Below are positions 32,448-42,758 of a stretch of DNA of 64,000 bases, piece by piece; position 1 is the first letter of the stretch, and each line of letters begins with the position of its first letter. This DNA is from Gymnothorax reevesii (taxonomy: Eukaryota > Chordata > Actinopteri > Anguilliformes > Muraenidae), in assembly GCA_029721435.1 (NCBI GenBank), contig CM056587.1:19166667-19230666 (forward strand). Reading direction: 5' to 3'. A program made the position numbers and the translations under genes. Below the pieces are notes generated by a model that was not told the origin of the DNA, made no database searches, and saw only the letters and a program-made list of their open reading frames with translations.

Positions 32448-32908
32448 TTGCTCTTTTTTTAACTTTAGCACACAATTTACTCTTGGGCTGGTTGAAATGG
32501 ACAAAAATTGATATCAATATTTTCAGCCAAATACCTTGATATCTACAACCCCAATTCCGAAGTAGTTCAGACGAAGTGTGAACTGTGAATAGAATCTAAA
32601 TGCAATGATTTTCAGATCACATGAGCCAATATGTTATATACAATAGAACATCGATAACATTTCAAATGTTGAAACTGAGACATTTTACATTTTTATCCAC
32701 AAAATGAGCTTATTTCAAATTTTCTGGCTGTAACAGGTCTCAAAAAAGTTGGGACACAGGCAAAAAAAAAAAAGGGCTGAAAAAGCAATTGGTATATAAA
32801 GGAATCAGCTGAAGAACATTTAGCAAGTAATTAAATTAACTGGCATCAGGTGTGTAACATGATTGGCTATAAAAGGGATGTCTTCGAGAGGCTGAGTCAG
32901 AAGTAAAG

Positions 32909-33915
32909 ATGGCCAGAGGCTCTCCAACCTGTGAAGGCTTGCGCAAAAAAATTTTGGAGTACTTAAAAAACAATGTTATTCAATGTCAAATTGCAAAGGC
33001 TTTGAAGGTCCCATCATCGACAGTGCATAACATCATCAAAAGATTCAGAGAAACAGCAAAAATCAAGGCCGAAAACCTTTACTGGATGTCCGTGATCTCC
33101 AGGCCCTCAGACACCACTGCATCACTCACCGGCATAATTCTGCCATTTACATTACTAAATAGGCCCAGGAATACTTCAAGAAACCACTGTCTGTAAACAC
33201 AGTCCACAGTGCCATCCACAGATGCCACCTAAAACACTATCATGCAAATAGAAAGTCTTTGTCGAGCATGATCCAGAAGCACCGCCATGTTCTGTGGGCC
33301 AAGTCTCATTCAAAATGGACTGTAGCAAAGTGGCAAAGTGTCCTGTGGTCAGACGCGTCCAAATTCTGCATTCTTGTTGGAAGTCATGGGCGTTTTGTCC
33401 TCCAGGCTAAAGAGGAGAAAGACCACCCCTCCTGTTATCAGCATTCAGTTCAAAAGCCAACATCTCTGATGGGATGGGGAGGCATTAGTGCATATGGTGT
33501 GGGACACTTGCATGTTCTAAAAAGCACCATGAATGCTGAAAGGTATGTAAAGTCTTTAGAGCAACATATGCTCCCCTCCAGATGACAACTATTCCAGGGA
33601 AGGCCTTGTGTATTTCAGCAGGACAATGCAAAATGACATACTGCGGCTATTACAACAGCATTGCTTCGAAGTAAAAGAGTCTGTGTGCTGAACTGGCCTG
33701 CCTGCAGTCCTGATCTATCACTGATTGAGAGTATTTGGCGCATAATGAAACAAAAAGTCCATCAAAGGAGACCCAAAATTCTCCAGCTGCTGGAAGCCTG
33801 TTTTAAGCAAGAGTGGGATCAAATTCCAATGGCTAAACTCAAGAAACTTCTTTCCTCAATGCTCAGACACCTTCACTCTGTGTTAAAAAGAAGAGGGGAT
33901 GCTACACCATGGTAA
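32909..33915 (+). pseudogene. Tc1/mariner transposase (family A), broken
   Basis: ATG at 32909 (MARGSPTCEGLRKKILEYL), then the helix-turn-helix region STVHNIIKRFRE. The frame shifts between about 33060 and 33250. The middle piece 33259-33585 has VLWSDASKF, where the usual DES is changed to DAS, and [21 protein letters not shown] at 33583-33585 interrupts, then FQQDNAK and LSLIESIW supply the second D and the E. It ends RRGDATPW. Inactive by frameshift and stops. Confidence 0.85.
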
Positions 33916-34060
33916 ACAGGCCCCTGTCCCAACTTTTTTGAGACCTGTAGCAGCCATCAAATTTGAAATGAGCTCATTTTGTGGATAAAATTGTTAATTT
34001 TCTAAGTTTCAAAATTTGCTATGTTATTGTGAATAAAATACTGGCTGGTGTGATTTGAAA

Positions 34061-34272
34061 TCAGTAGAAAGTTAACCAACGCTCAAATTCGACAAAGTTC
34101 ACTGATGGTTCATCCGTCCCAATAAAACACACAAGAAGAAAAGCGGGGGTGCGCACTCAAAAAAAAATGCAAATAGTCGCAATGGTTTTCAATCAAATGC
34201 TAATGAAACTTGATTGAAAACCTTTGCAACTGTTTGCATTTTTTTTGAGTGCACACCCCCGCTTTTCTTCTC
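34061..34272. mobile_element. Palindromic insertion with 14-bp target duplication
   Basis: Lies between two copies of GGTGTGATTTGAAA (34047-34060, 34273-34286). The arms 34134-34196 and 34210-34271 pair over about 62 bp. A one-sided 5' lead of about 70 bp holds AATAAA. The family A copy at 1-286 shows the unfilled site. The duplication length is more like target-primed retrotransposition than a cut-and-paste element. Confidence 0.75.
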
Positions 34273-34716
34273 GGTGTGATTTGAAAGCCATTGCGTTTTG
34301 ATTTTATTCTCAATTACCACTTTGTCCCAACTATTTTGGAATAGGGGTTGTATATTATGGCGATATTGCAAAGATACCTATTGATGTTTGTTCATACTAT
34401 GGAAATTTTTTCATAAATGGTCATGTGAGTATGATGACTAAGTAGGTTCAGGAAACTGCTAAAACGGTTCAATGAGTCCTGGCAACTATTTTCCTCTACT
34501 GTTATGCAGCTTTTAAAACCAGAAAAGACAACACTTATGTCACAGTGCTATACTGTGCAAAATTCTGAAGAATGTCAGTCATGATTTGACATTGATATTG
34601 TACCAGCCCACATTACAATATTCAGCCTTATTCTTGTTACAGTCATTTACTTATGCCTAATAGAGAATTTTTTTTTCCCAAACTCATCCTAATCGCTAGA
34701 GTCATCCACTAAATTT

Positions 34717-34860
34717 TTATCCCCTGCCGCGCGATCAACGCGAAGTGGGGGATATAGCATTGGGTTCCGTCCGTCCGTCTGTACAGTGGATGACGTACGT
34801 TGGGACACAAAAAATTGAGGCGGCAGGGGATATTGCCAAGTTAGTGGCAAACACTTGTTT
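34717..34860 (+). repeat. TCCGTC-family repeat, short copy
   Basis: TTATCCCCTGCCGCGCG...GGGGGATATAGCATTGG, CCGTCCGTCCGTCTG, then GGCAGGGGATATTGCCAAGTTAGTGGCAAACACTTGTTT. It is internally deleted relative to 27069-27333. Confidence 0.65.
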
Positions 34861-35600
34861 ATCTTCCTGATGTACACCTATGGAATAAACTTTACATCGT
34901 GCATCAAGTGTTACTCCCTTTAATGTACTTAACTTTTCATTTACAGTCTTGCTGACATGGAGTTTCATCCAAGCTATTGTACTCACATCATATGTATGTG
35001 CACATCTTGTTAAAGTCTCCACACGTGAAATTTAAAATTTCAGTTTTTCAGGATATCCTTTTAATTTGCCAAGAAACATCAAACCTAACTGTGGAATGAT
35101 CAGTCGTCCCTTGTGGCTACACGTTGCGAATTTTGTCAGGCTACTTATGTGGCATTAAATCTAAAATGGTTTTGTCTCTTACAGGTTTTTTGACATACTG
35201 CACCAAAAAATTGTCATTTATTACATCCAGATAATCATCCTCGCTTTTTTCTCTGTCTTGTCACCATTTCCCAAGTAATTGCAGGGTAATTGAGGCCACC
35301 CACAATAATTATGTAACCTCCCTTATAAGATTGGATAAATTCCTAAAGAACACTGCGTTTACAATACCGTCTGAAGCTGGCAGTAATCCCAACTATGTCA
35401 TAGCCCCCACTGATCAAAACAACCTCAAGTTCCATGGTTTGTTTTACACTTCAAATATTTTTATAAAAAAATCTCAGACTAATACTTCCGCACATCCTCA
35501 TGTGTTGCCCTACTGCTTCGAGCCACTCACCTTGCATTTTTGCTTTTAAAAGATGTTCTCACTAGAGTAAAGTCAAAGGTGAGGGCGTCATCATAAGATC
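34861..35600. other. Nothing recognised
   Basis: No exon or repeat end supported. Confidence 0.4.
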
Positions 35601-35602
35601 TG

Positions 35603-36215
35603 GGCCCGTATTCACAAAGTATCTTATCTTACCGCTAGGAGTACTCCTAAGTCACGCTAAAAAATTTTATGTAGGAGTAAAAGTTATTCACAAAGCCGCT
35701 GAGAGCAACTTTTAGTTAAGACAAGAAACGCCCGCGTTTGAACACCCTCGGCCTGACTTATGAAGTGTCCCAGAACAATTACACAATAACCAAAGTAGAA
35801 TTCCACAGAACATACATTTACAAATACAAAAATGCCCAAAGTCCCACAAAAATTTTGGAAAAATTTCTTTCACTAATCTAGAGCCCCGCATATATATGAT
35901 CGTTCCCCCTGGTATAATCCCCCTAGCTCAAATGCTTCATCAAAATCAGTCCACGACAAAGTTTTTTTCAAAAATGCAATTTTTTCCCCAAAAAATGGTC
36001 CGGTCTGAAAAAGTCTTTCCTGGCCTGGATTCCCTACATTTCTGCAAATGTTTTGGCATGGGTAACTAGTTTATTGATGCTGACTTTAGAGGTGCACACA
36101 CGGACAGACGACGAACTGATGACAACACCCTTCGGCCTGAAGTCGGGCCGAGGGTAAAAACTGCTAACTACTATAATAGGAGTAGCTCTGAGATAGGTGG
36201 GAGTAAATCTCCGTT
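35603..36215. repeat. MITE-like sequences, nested
   Basis: 35603-35735 starts GGGCCCGTATTCACAAAG, a terminus resembling Harbinger-type fish MITEs. 35735-36155 has inverted ends ACCCTCGGCCTGACTT / AAGTCGGGCCGAGGGT and appears inserted into it. No coding potential. The family assignment of the outer element is by resemblance only. Confidence 0.45.
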
Positions 36216-36870
36216 GCTATGGATAGCGTCAATTCTCATGCACGAGTCTTGGGACAATGAGCACGGTGATTGGTTGTTTGGTGGCAGGGCGGCCCATTGA
36301 AAAAATATCCCACATACAACACATGGAGGAAAAAATAAGGAAATAGTCCAAGCGGCTGGTTTGTCCCATAAAATAATAACACGTTGAGCACTCCTGAGAA
36401 GCGGTGGTATGGGCGGCGATCGCAGGGGAGGTCCGAGATTGCCCCATAAACAGGCTATCGTTTAAACAGGAAAGCATACTAAGCTTGGTTTGTAATTTAT
36501 AGCCTACAATTTAAATATGTATACAAAATATGACATAGGCTGGTATTATTATGATGGTCTATTACATGTAACCCTCGCTCAACAGCCTAATAAAATAATT
36601 CATGCATAGCAGGAGGAGGTACAGCACCAAAGCCACTGTCCCCAAGCAAGTGGCATCTCGCAGGCACAAACTAATTGGCATAAGCTGTTATTCATTAAAA
36701 TTCGAGAGTCTCGTGTGAATCCTAGCCATTTCGCAACAATGTCCAAAGTATTGTATTCGGCATCAAATACTATCTGGGTGTTAATGGAATGAACTTTTTT
36801 ATCGATTTACAAATACCTCTTCATCTTGGGTCGGAGAAATAATTCAAATATGGGTCGAGACAATAGCACC
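36216..36870. other. Nothing recognised
   Basis: No supported gene or element boundary. Confidence 0.4.
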
Positions 36871-37207
36871 GATGATCAGGCCCGCATTAATGCACGGGCT
36901 TACCAAGGCTGAAGCCCCGGGGCCCGACGCGTGAAAGGGCCTATCGCGAGGATCGGAATGAAAACAATCATCGGCAGAAACGTAAAATAATGCTTATACA
37001 GTGCTCTGATTGTTGTTTGTGTTGGGCGTACCCTGTAATGGGACGAGGTACCTTCATATTTTGCATAAATAAAAGACACTGGACGACGTGTATGCCTATT
37101 GTTACTGTCCAATGAATGAGTCGTTGAATTTGAACTATACAAATACAGCTGTTACCTTTCTCCTGGAGTGGAAATTTAAGACAAAAGACACTAAAACGTA
37201 GAAAGAA

Positions 37208-37420
37208 ATGCGACAGGGGGGCTCAAAAATGCACAAATCAACAAGTGAAATTGCTGCAGGAGTCCCAGGTTTTAAGAAAAGAAAAATAACCAAGCTCACT
37301 GGATATTTCAATATTACGAGCCTCAACGAGACAGAAAAAACCCTAAAGCATTGGCGGCTCTCCGGGCGATGCCAACTTTCCACCACCGCCGGTAAGATTG
37401 TTGAGCGCACTCGCTGCTGA
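37208..37420 (+). pseudogene. Possible hAT transposase N-terminal fragment
   Basis: An open frame reading KKRKITKLTGYFNITSLNE with upstream CAGGCCCGCATTAATGCACGG (about 36877), which resembles a hAT terminus. No BED zinc finger or dimerisation domain is visible, so this is a weak call. Confidence 0.2.
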
Positions 37421-37561
37421 AGATGGTAACGAACCGCATGCAGCTGGTGCTGACACAGGATGGATAGCAAGCTAGGCGTTTGGTTGGTAGGTAGGTAGCT
37501 TAGTACAACAACAAATGGCTCTAGTTTCAGTTAAGCCTGGTCCAGTCAACAGAGAATTGGG

Positions 37562-37683
37562 CCGAGAGCACTCCACAGTTAACAGGTGCTGCGTGTTCCC
37601 CCAATTATGTAAGATGACAATGATTGTTGTCTTACCTAATCGTGGAGAACAAGCAGCATCTGTTAAGTGTGGAGTGCTCTCGG
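37562..37683. repeat. Near-perfect palindrome, ~60-bp arms
   Basis: CCGAGAGCACTCCACAG at 37562 pairs with the block ending GGAGTGCTCTCGG at 37683; the arms nearly meet. One arm is homologous to 18233-18310. Outer CAGAGAATTGGG (about 37548) and CCCAATTCTCTG (37987) suggest a larger inverted element spanning to about 38000, with the repeat at 37707-37929 nested in it. Confidence 0.7.
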
Positions 37684-37706
37684 AATGAACCTTTTGTTAA
37701 TTATGA

Positions 37707-37929
37707 CAAGTCGACATGGTCTACAACATCCCCCGCCAATCGAGCGCTTCTCATTTTCGAACTCAATCAAGGCCTTTATGGTCTGAAGCTACACACCAAA
37801 TTTGGTTACTGTATCTGTAGTAGTTTCTGAGTAAAGCTGTCCCCTTTATCTCGGACGGACGGACGGACGCACGGACGGACGGAGGTCAAACCTATATCCC
37901 CCTCCCACTTCGTGTTGGCGGGGGATAAA
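37707..37929 (-). repeat. TCCGTC-family repeat copy, inverted
   Basis: Read on the minus strand: TTATCCCCCGCCAACACG, GGGGGATATAG and CCGTCCGTCCGTGCG, ending GGCGGGGGATGTTG...CTTGT. Same organisation as the + strand copies. Confidence 0.65.
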
Positions 37930-38578
37930 AATGACTGAGAACAGGTCAGGACTAATAATTGTTTTAAACCGAAGTTTTGGGCAACCCAATTCTCTGTTTT
38001 TGTTCGGCAACTGTAATGCAGTCATAAAGGGGCGTGTCTTGCCCCCCCCCCCATGTTATGCATGCTCATTTCTCTCATCTTTTCTCAATCACGTTTTTTC
38101 TAATAAAGTGCGCAATGAATGCTTTACAGTGCACTGCATACTCTCTTCGTTTCTTCATCTTTTCATGTTCACCAGTGCATAGCAAATCAAGCCAACTCAA
38201 AGCGTTCGATTTCATGCCCTGATCATGCTTTCTTGGTGAAGTCCTGCAATATTCACGTCAATATAGGTATCAATTTAATAATTTTGATATTATTTATTTG
38301 GCCTGGATTGCCTCGAGCGGGATCACCACCTTATCGTGGTGAGGCGGTTTGAGTGTCCCAATGACCGCAAGAGCTATGCCAACTGGAGTCTAGACTCCTA
38401 GTAGGGTCACCCATGTCGGACAGGTCGAATGGTAGGGGCCAGACGAAGAGTGATCCCCTGGTCCTCCAGGTTGGGGGTTGGGCTGAGGGCTGATAACCCT
38501 CTCCCGTGAAAAAAAATAAAAAAAACTAGTATTACAGAAACCAGAAGCAGAACCAATTCATTAGACGAAGGAAACACC

Positions 38579-41500
38579 ATGACCGTACCTCATATTGGAT
38601 GCAGAATGATGCACAGGAGTCAAAGCCAGATGGACGCCCCTGGGCTGATCGAGTCATTGGTGCACCCAAAACAGACCATGAAGATTGGAAACTGGAATGT
38701 ACGGACATTGTATAAAACAGGAAATCTTGCTCAGGCGGCAAGAGAAATGAGAAGGAGAGGAATAGCTATCATAGGTATTAGTGAAACACATTGGCAAAGT
38801 ACAGCTAGCAGAGGGCGAGACTCTTATCTACTCCGGGAGAGACGATGATATCCAGAGCTGGGGTGGGTATACTAATGTCAAAAGAAGCAGCTGGAGCTCT
38901 TATAGAATGGATACCAATCGGTGAGAGAATTATTCAAGCGAGATTCCATTCAAGGTACACTAAACTGACAATGATACAGGTGTACGCACCAACAGAGGAT
39001 GCAGATGAAGAAATCAAGGATAAGTTCTACTCAAGGTTACAAGATGTTCTAGATAGAAGAAAGGCCCATGATATCCCTGACAGAAAAACCACATGAAAAG
39101 TCACGTGATTTTTCATGTGGTTTTTCTGTAAGGGATGTTGGTTGTCAGCGGAGACATGAATGCAAAGGTGGGAGAGCAAAACGCGGACTATGAAAGAGTG
39201 ATGGGTAAACACGTACTAGGAGAGGGAACGACAACAGAGTAAGGCTGTGCGATATGTGTGACATGAATGATATAATAATAACAGGAACAATATTTTCACA
39301 TAAAAGTATTCACAAAGCGACATGGATTCTACCAGATGGATCAACCAAAAATCTAATTGATCATGTCTTGATCAACAAGCGATTCAGGAGTTCAGTGAAA
39401 GATACAAGGGTTTACAGGTCTGCAGATGTAAGAAGTGATCATCATCTTGTATGTACAACAATCAAACTTAGGCTCAAGAAGCTTCCAAGTCAGAGGAACA
39501 CAAACCGAATCAAGTATGATACATCCAAATTGAGAAATAAGGAAGTACTTAGAGCATTCAATATCACCCTTAAAAATAGATACCAGGCCTTACAAGAAGA
39601 AGGCGAAGAGCTAGAAGATCAGTGCGATGTAGAGAGAGATTTTGAAGTAATGAGGAAAGCATACACAGAGACAGCAGACACTATCTTAGGTAAGTCCCGA
39701 AAGAAGAAAAAGCCCTGGATTAGTGAAAAGACTTGGAGGCTGGTAGATCAAAGGGAAGCCATCAATAAGAAGTACCTAAGTACCCCTTCAGAGAGGGTGA
39801 AGAAACAACTCAGGGAAAAATATGTTGACAAAAACAGAGAGGTGAAAAGGAATATTAAGGCAGACAAAAGGAGATGGCTAGACAACATCGCAAGCCATGC
39901 TGAAGATGCAGCGCGAAGCTAGCACATGAAGACACTATGGGAACTAATAAAGGCATTATGCAATGAAAGATGTCACAGCCAGCAAAGTGCAGTGGTGATG
40001 GACAAGAACGGAAACCTCCTCGGCAAGAAAAAGGATATACAAGACAGATGGACAGAACATTTCAAAGAAGTGCTGAACATAGAACCACCAGAAAATCCAG
40101 TTTCCATCACGGATGAACAGGATCTTGATTATCAAGATGCAAGTCAAGAGATAGCAGTCAACGCACCAACTCTTGGTGAGGAACAAGCGGCTGTCAAGAA
40201 GCTGAAGAGCCGGAAAGCACCTGGCTTTGATGACATCACAGCAGAATTGCTAAAAGCAAATGTGGAATTCTCAGCAAAGAAAATACAGGACTTACTATCG
40301 AAATTGTGGACGTTTGAAGCCATCCCAGAAGCTTGGAAAAAGGGACTGATCATAAAATTGCCAAAGAAGGGTAACCTAAAAGATTGCAAAAATTCAAGAG
40401 GCATAACACTTTTGTCTATTGTCGGGAAAATATTGGGAAGAATTGTAATTAACGGTGAGAAATGGAGTCGATAAGAGACTGAGAAAGGAGCAAGCGGGTT
40501 ATAGGAAGGGAAGAGGAACAACAGATCAGGTCTCTATCCTACGAAACATCATTGAGCAAACGAATGAGTGGCAATCGACTATGTACGTGAATTTCATAGA
40601 TTTCGAAAAAGCTTTTGATTCAGTCCACCGGGACAGGTTATGGGTGATCCTCCTGAAATATGGAATTCCTGGGAAGATTGTAAGGATTATAAAGTTGTTT
40701 TATGATGGATTTCAGTGCACTGTAGAAAAACAAGGAGAGAGAGGTGAATGGTTTGACATTAAGACCGGGGTTAAACAGGGCTGCAACATGTCTGGGTTCT
40801 TATTCCTGATTGTTATGGACTGGGTCATGAGGAAGACAGCAGGTAAAGGAGAAAATGGCATAAGATGGACGCTCACATCAAAACTTGACGATCTAGATTT
40901 TGCCGACGATGTGGCACTACTGTCCTCATCAAGAAATCATATTCAAGATAAAACCACCAAGATGGATGAGGCAGCCAAGCGGGTCGGTCTTAGAATAAAC
41001 CGGGAAAAGACAAAGGTCCTAAGAATAAATGCCAAGAACCAGACAAAGATTAACATCAATGGTAAGGATATAGAGGAAGTGGAAGAATTCACCTATCTGG
41101 GCGCAAAGGTTAGTAAAAAAGGAGGCGGAATGGAAGACCTTCAGAACAGGCTCTCAAAGGCAAGGGGCACATATGCCAGGCTCAGTTGGATTTGGAACTC
41201 AAATAACATCTCGAGAAGAACCAAATTGGGACTCTACAAGACTCTAGTGTTACCTGTCTTGCTCTATAGCTGTGAAACATGGAAGATGAACAAAGGTGAA
41301 AACAAAGCAGTTGATGCGTTTCACAGCAAGTGCCTACGCAGAATCCTACGTGTCCAATGGCAAGACCACATCAAGACCGAGGATCTGCTTAAAAGAGCTG
41401 AAATGAAGCCTCTCAGCGAGGAAGTCAAGAGCAGAAGATGGAAGATGATCGGGCACATATTGAGGCAGAATAGAGGAAGCGATAGTAATGTTGCTTTGAC

Positions 41501-41687
41501 ATGGACGCCTGAGGGGAGAAGACGAAGAGGAAGACCAAAGACAACGTGGAGGAGAACGGTAGAGAAAGAGATGAGACATGGAGGCTGGGGCTCATGGGAG
41601 GAGGTGCGAGTTGCAGCAGCAGACCGAGAGAAATGGAAAGGTTCCGTGAAGGCCGTATGTGCCACGAGGCACCTGGAGGACAGGTAA
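38579..41687 (+). pseudogene. Endonuclease-reverse transcriptase of RTE-like LINE
   Basis: Domain order: APE endonuclease (MKIGNWNVRTLYKTG, IIGISETHW, VVSGDMNAKVG, SDHHLVC), then reverse transcriptase (KKGLIIKLPKKGN, NFIDFEKAFDSVHRD, TGVKQGCNMSGFLF, and the catalytic FADD in LDFADDVALL), then a C-terminal region with SKCLRRILRVQWQDHI and RRRRGRPKTTW. Breaks: frameshift near 38845, a palindrome ending the frame at 39096, TAG at 39920-39922 and a frameshift near 40460. The last 410 codons (40455-41687) are open. Inactive as it stands, but only moderately decayed. Confidence 0.85.
39074..39135. repeat. 26-bp-arm palindrome inside the LINE endonuclease region
   Basis: Arms 39074-39099 (TCCCTGACAGAAAAACCACA...) and 39110-39135 surround GTCACGTGAT. 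It interrupts the endonuclease frame right before the DMNAKVG motif, so it is a later insertion, probably a minimal foldback element. Confidence 0.75.
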
Positions 41688-41830
41688 CAGGTTATTTGGC
41701 GGGGGGTTGGGCGGATGAGATATTCATTCCCGCTTCAGTTAAGTTATAATGAGAAATCCTTACGAAACAGGGATTTTGGCGCTTCTGCAACTCGGAGAAG
41801 GAAGATGACAGTAATTTTTTTTTTTGCTGT

Positions 41831-42512
41831 ATCCCATTGAAAACATGGAGAAGATGATGAAATGCAAAATATGGCAGAGATCTTAGACTGCTGATGTCAC
41901 TCGAAGTGCTTGCGGACATCACTTTTCAAGCAGTTAATAATGTGAGATGGTGTAACTATTAGAGCTAACTGAGGTCTTTGGACCAAAAACATATTTTTTG
42001 CCTTCCTCCACTGAATAGTTTTGATCTGTGGCTTTTGAATGGCACCATACTAATAATGCGCTGAAGGTCAGTTAGCGAATTAGGACCGTTTTATCCCATG
42101 ATCAGAGCCATGTGCAGATCTTAGTAATCTTGGCCAGATTTATTTTAAAGGTGCTCAAGTACAAATTATTAAAAAGCACATAGGCAATTATCATTAATGA
42201 TCTTTTCTTTCCTACAGTTCTTTCGAGAAATCTAAATAATGAGTGAGGTAATTATAACCATGGAGGTGACTTCTGATGTATAGTCAATTTACATGCCCTA
42301 CTTGATTATTTGTTGAGGCAGTTGAAGCGAGCAGTCGCAAAGAATTAAAACCACAGCTTCTTGTGGTTGAAATTCCTTGTATAAAATGAAATGCATAAAG
42401 GTGAAATGCGGTTCGGTCATAGTCATAGTTTTTCAGTGCCGAGTTTGTCACACAAAATGGCTATCTTCTCATGTGGTACTTCCAACCTGAAAATACGCCT
42501 TTGCTCGTGTAG
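41831..42512. other. Upstream region/intron of locus 2, nothing recognised
   Basis: No D1-like Ig exon or signal-peptide exon was found. It ends in the acceptor TTTGCTCGTGTAG used by the next exon. Confidence 0.4.
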
Positions 42513-42758
42513 ATCCTGTGACAAATCCTGTTGTGACATGTTAAATGAGCGGCAGCACGCCAACGCTGATCTGCGCATCAGACCTGAGTCCGCTGACCCA
42601 GTACAGCTGGGAAGGACCCGAGGGGTCCCTGAAGTCCTCAGGGTCTGAGCTGAATCTGCAGGGCACTGAGGACCGGGACTCTGTCTACACCTGCTTGGTG
42701 AAGAACCCAGTGAGTGAGAGCAGAGGGGAACTGGCTATTCAGCACTGCTGCACTCCGA
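42513..42758 (+). pseudogene. SLAM-family-like D2 Ig exon with in-frame stop (locus 2)
   Basis: A 246-bp phase 1-1 exon between GCTCGTGTAG and a GTATGA donor at 42759. The frame reads DPVTNPVVTC, stop TAA (42542-42544), then MSGSTPTLICASD, YSWEGPEG and DSVYTCLVKNPVSESRG, ending IQHCC. This is the CD2/SLAM-family membrane-proximal Ig pattern (C...C, W, YTC, final C). The stop falls where a codon such as AAA or AAT would be expected. It is a different D2 subtype from locus 1. Either a pseudogene or an exon skipped or altered in this allele. Confidence 0.7.

Larger units (their letters stand above)
32546..34350 (+). mobile_element. Tc1/mariner element (family A), nearly full length
   Basis: Ends CAACCCCAATTCCGAAGTAG and GGAATAGGGGTTG with TA on each side (32544-32545, 34351-34352). 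It contains a broken transposase gene on the + strand and, near the 3' end, a 212-bp palindromic insertion (34061-34272) flanked by 14-bp repeats. Without that insertion it is about 1.58 kb. Confidence 0.9.
38290..41830 (+). mobile_element. RTE-like non-LTR retrotransposon (LINE)
   Basis: A 5' leader (GATCACCACCTTATCGTGGTGAGG...) precedes an APE endonuclease plus reverse transcriptase gene, followed by a short 3' tail after the stop at 41685-41687. No separate ORF1 was seen. Clade by protein resemblance is RTE or a relative (proteins often mis-annotated as craniofacial development protein 2); this is not certain. Both boundaries are approximate because no target duplication was identified. 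Confidence 0.75.

Noticed and set aside
32365..32450. Functional tRNA gene (minus strand)
   Set aside because: The B-box-like and A-box-like strings are present, but the arms are imperfect and a SINE body with poly(A) follows.
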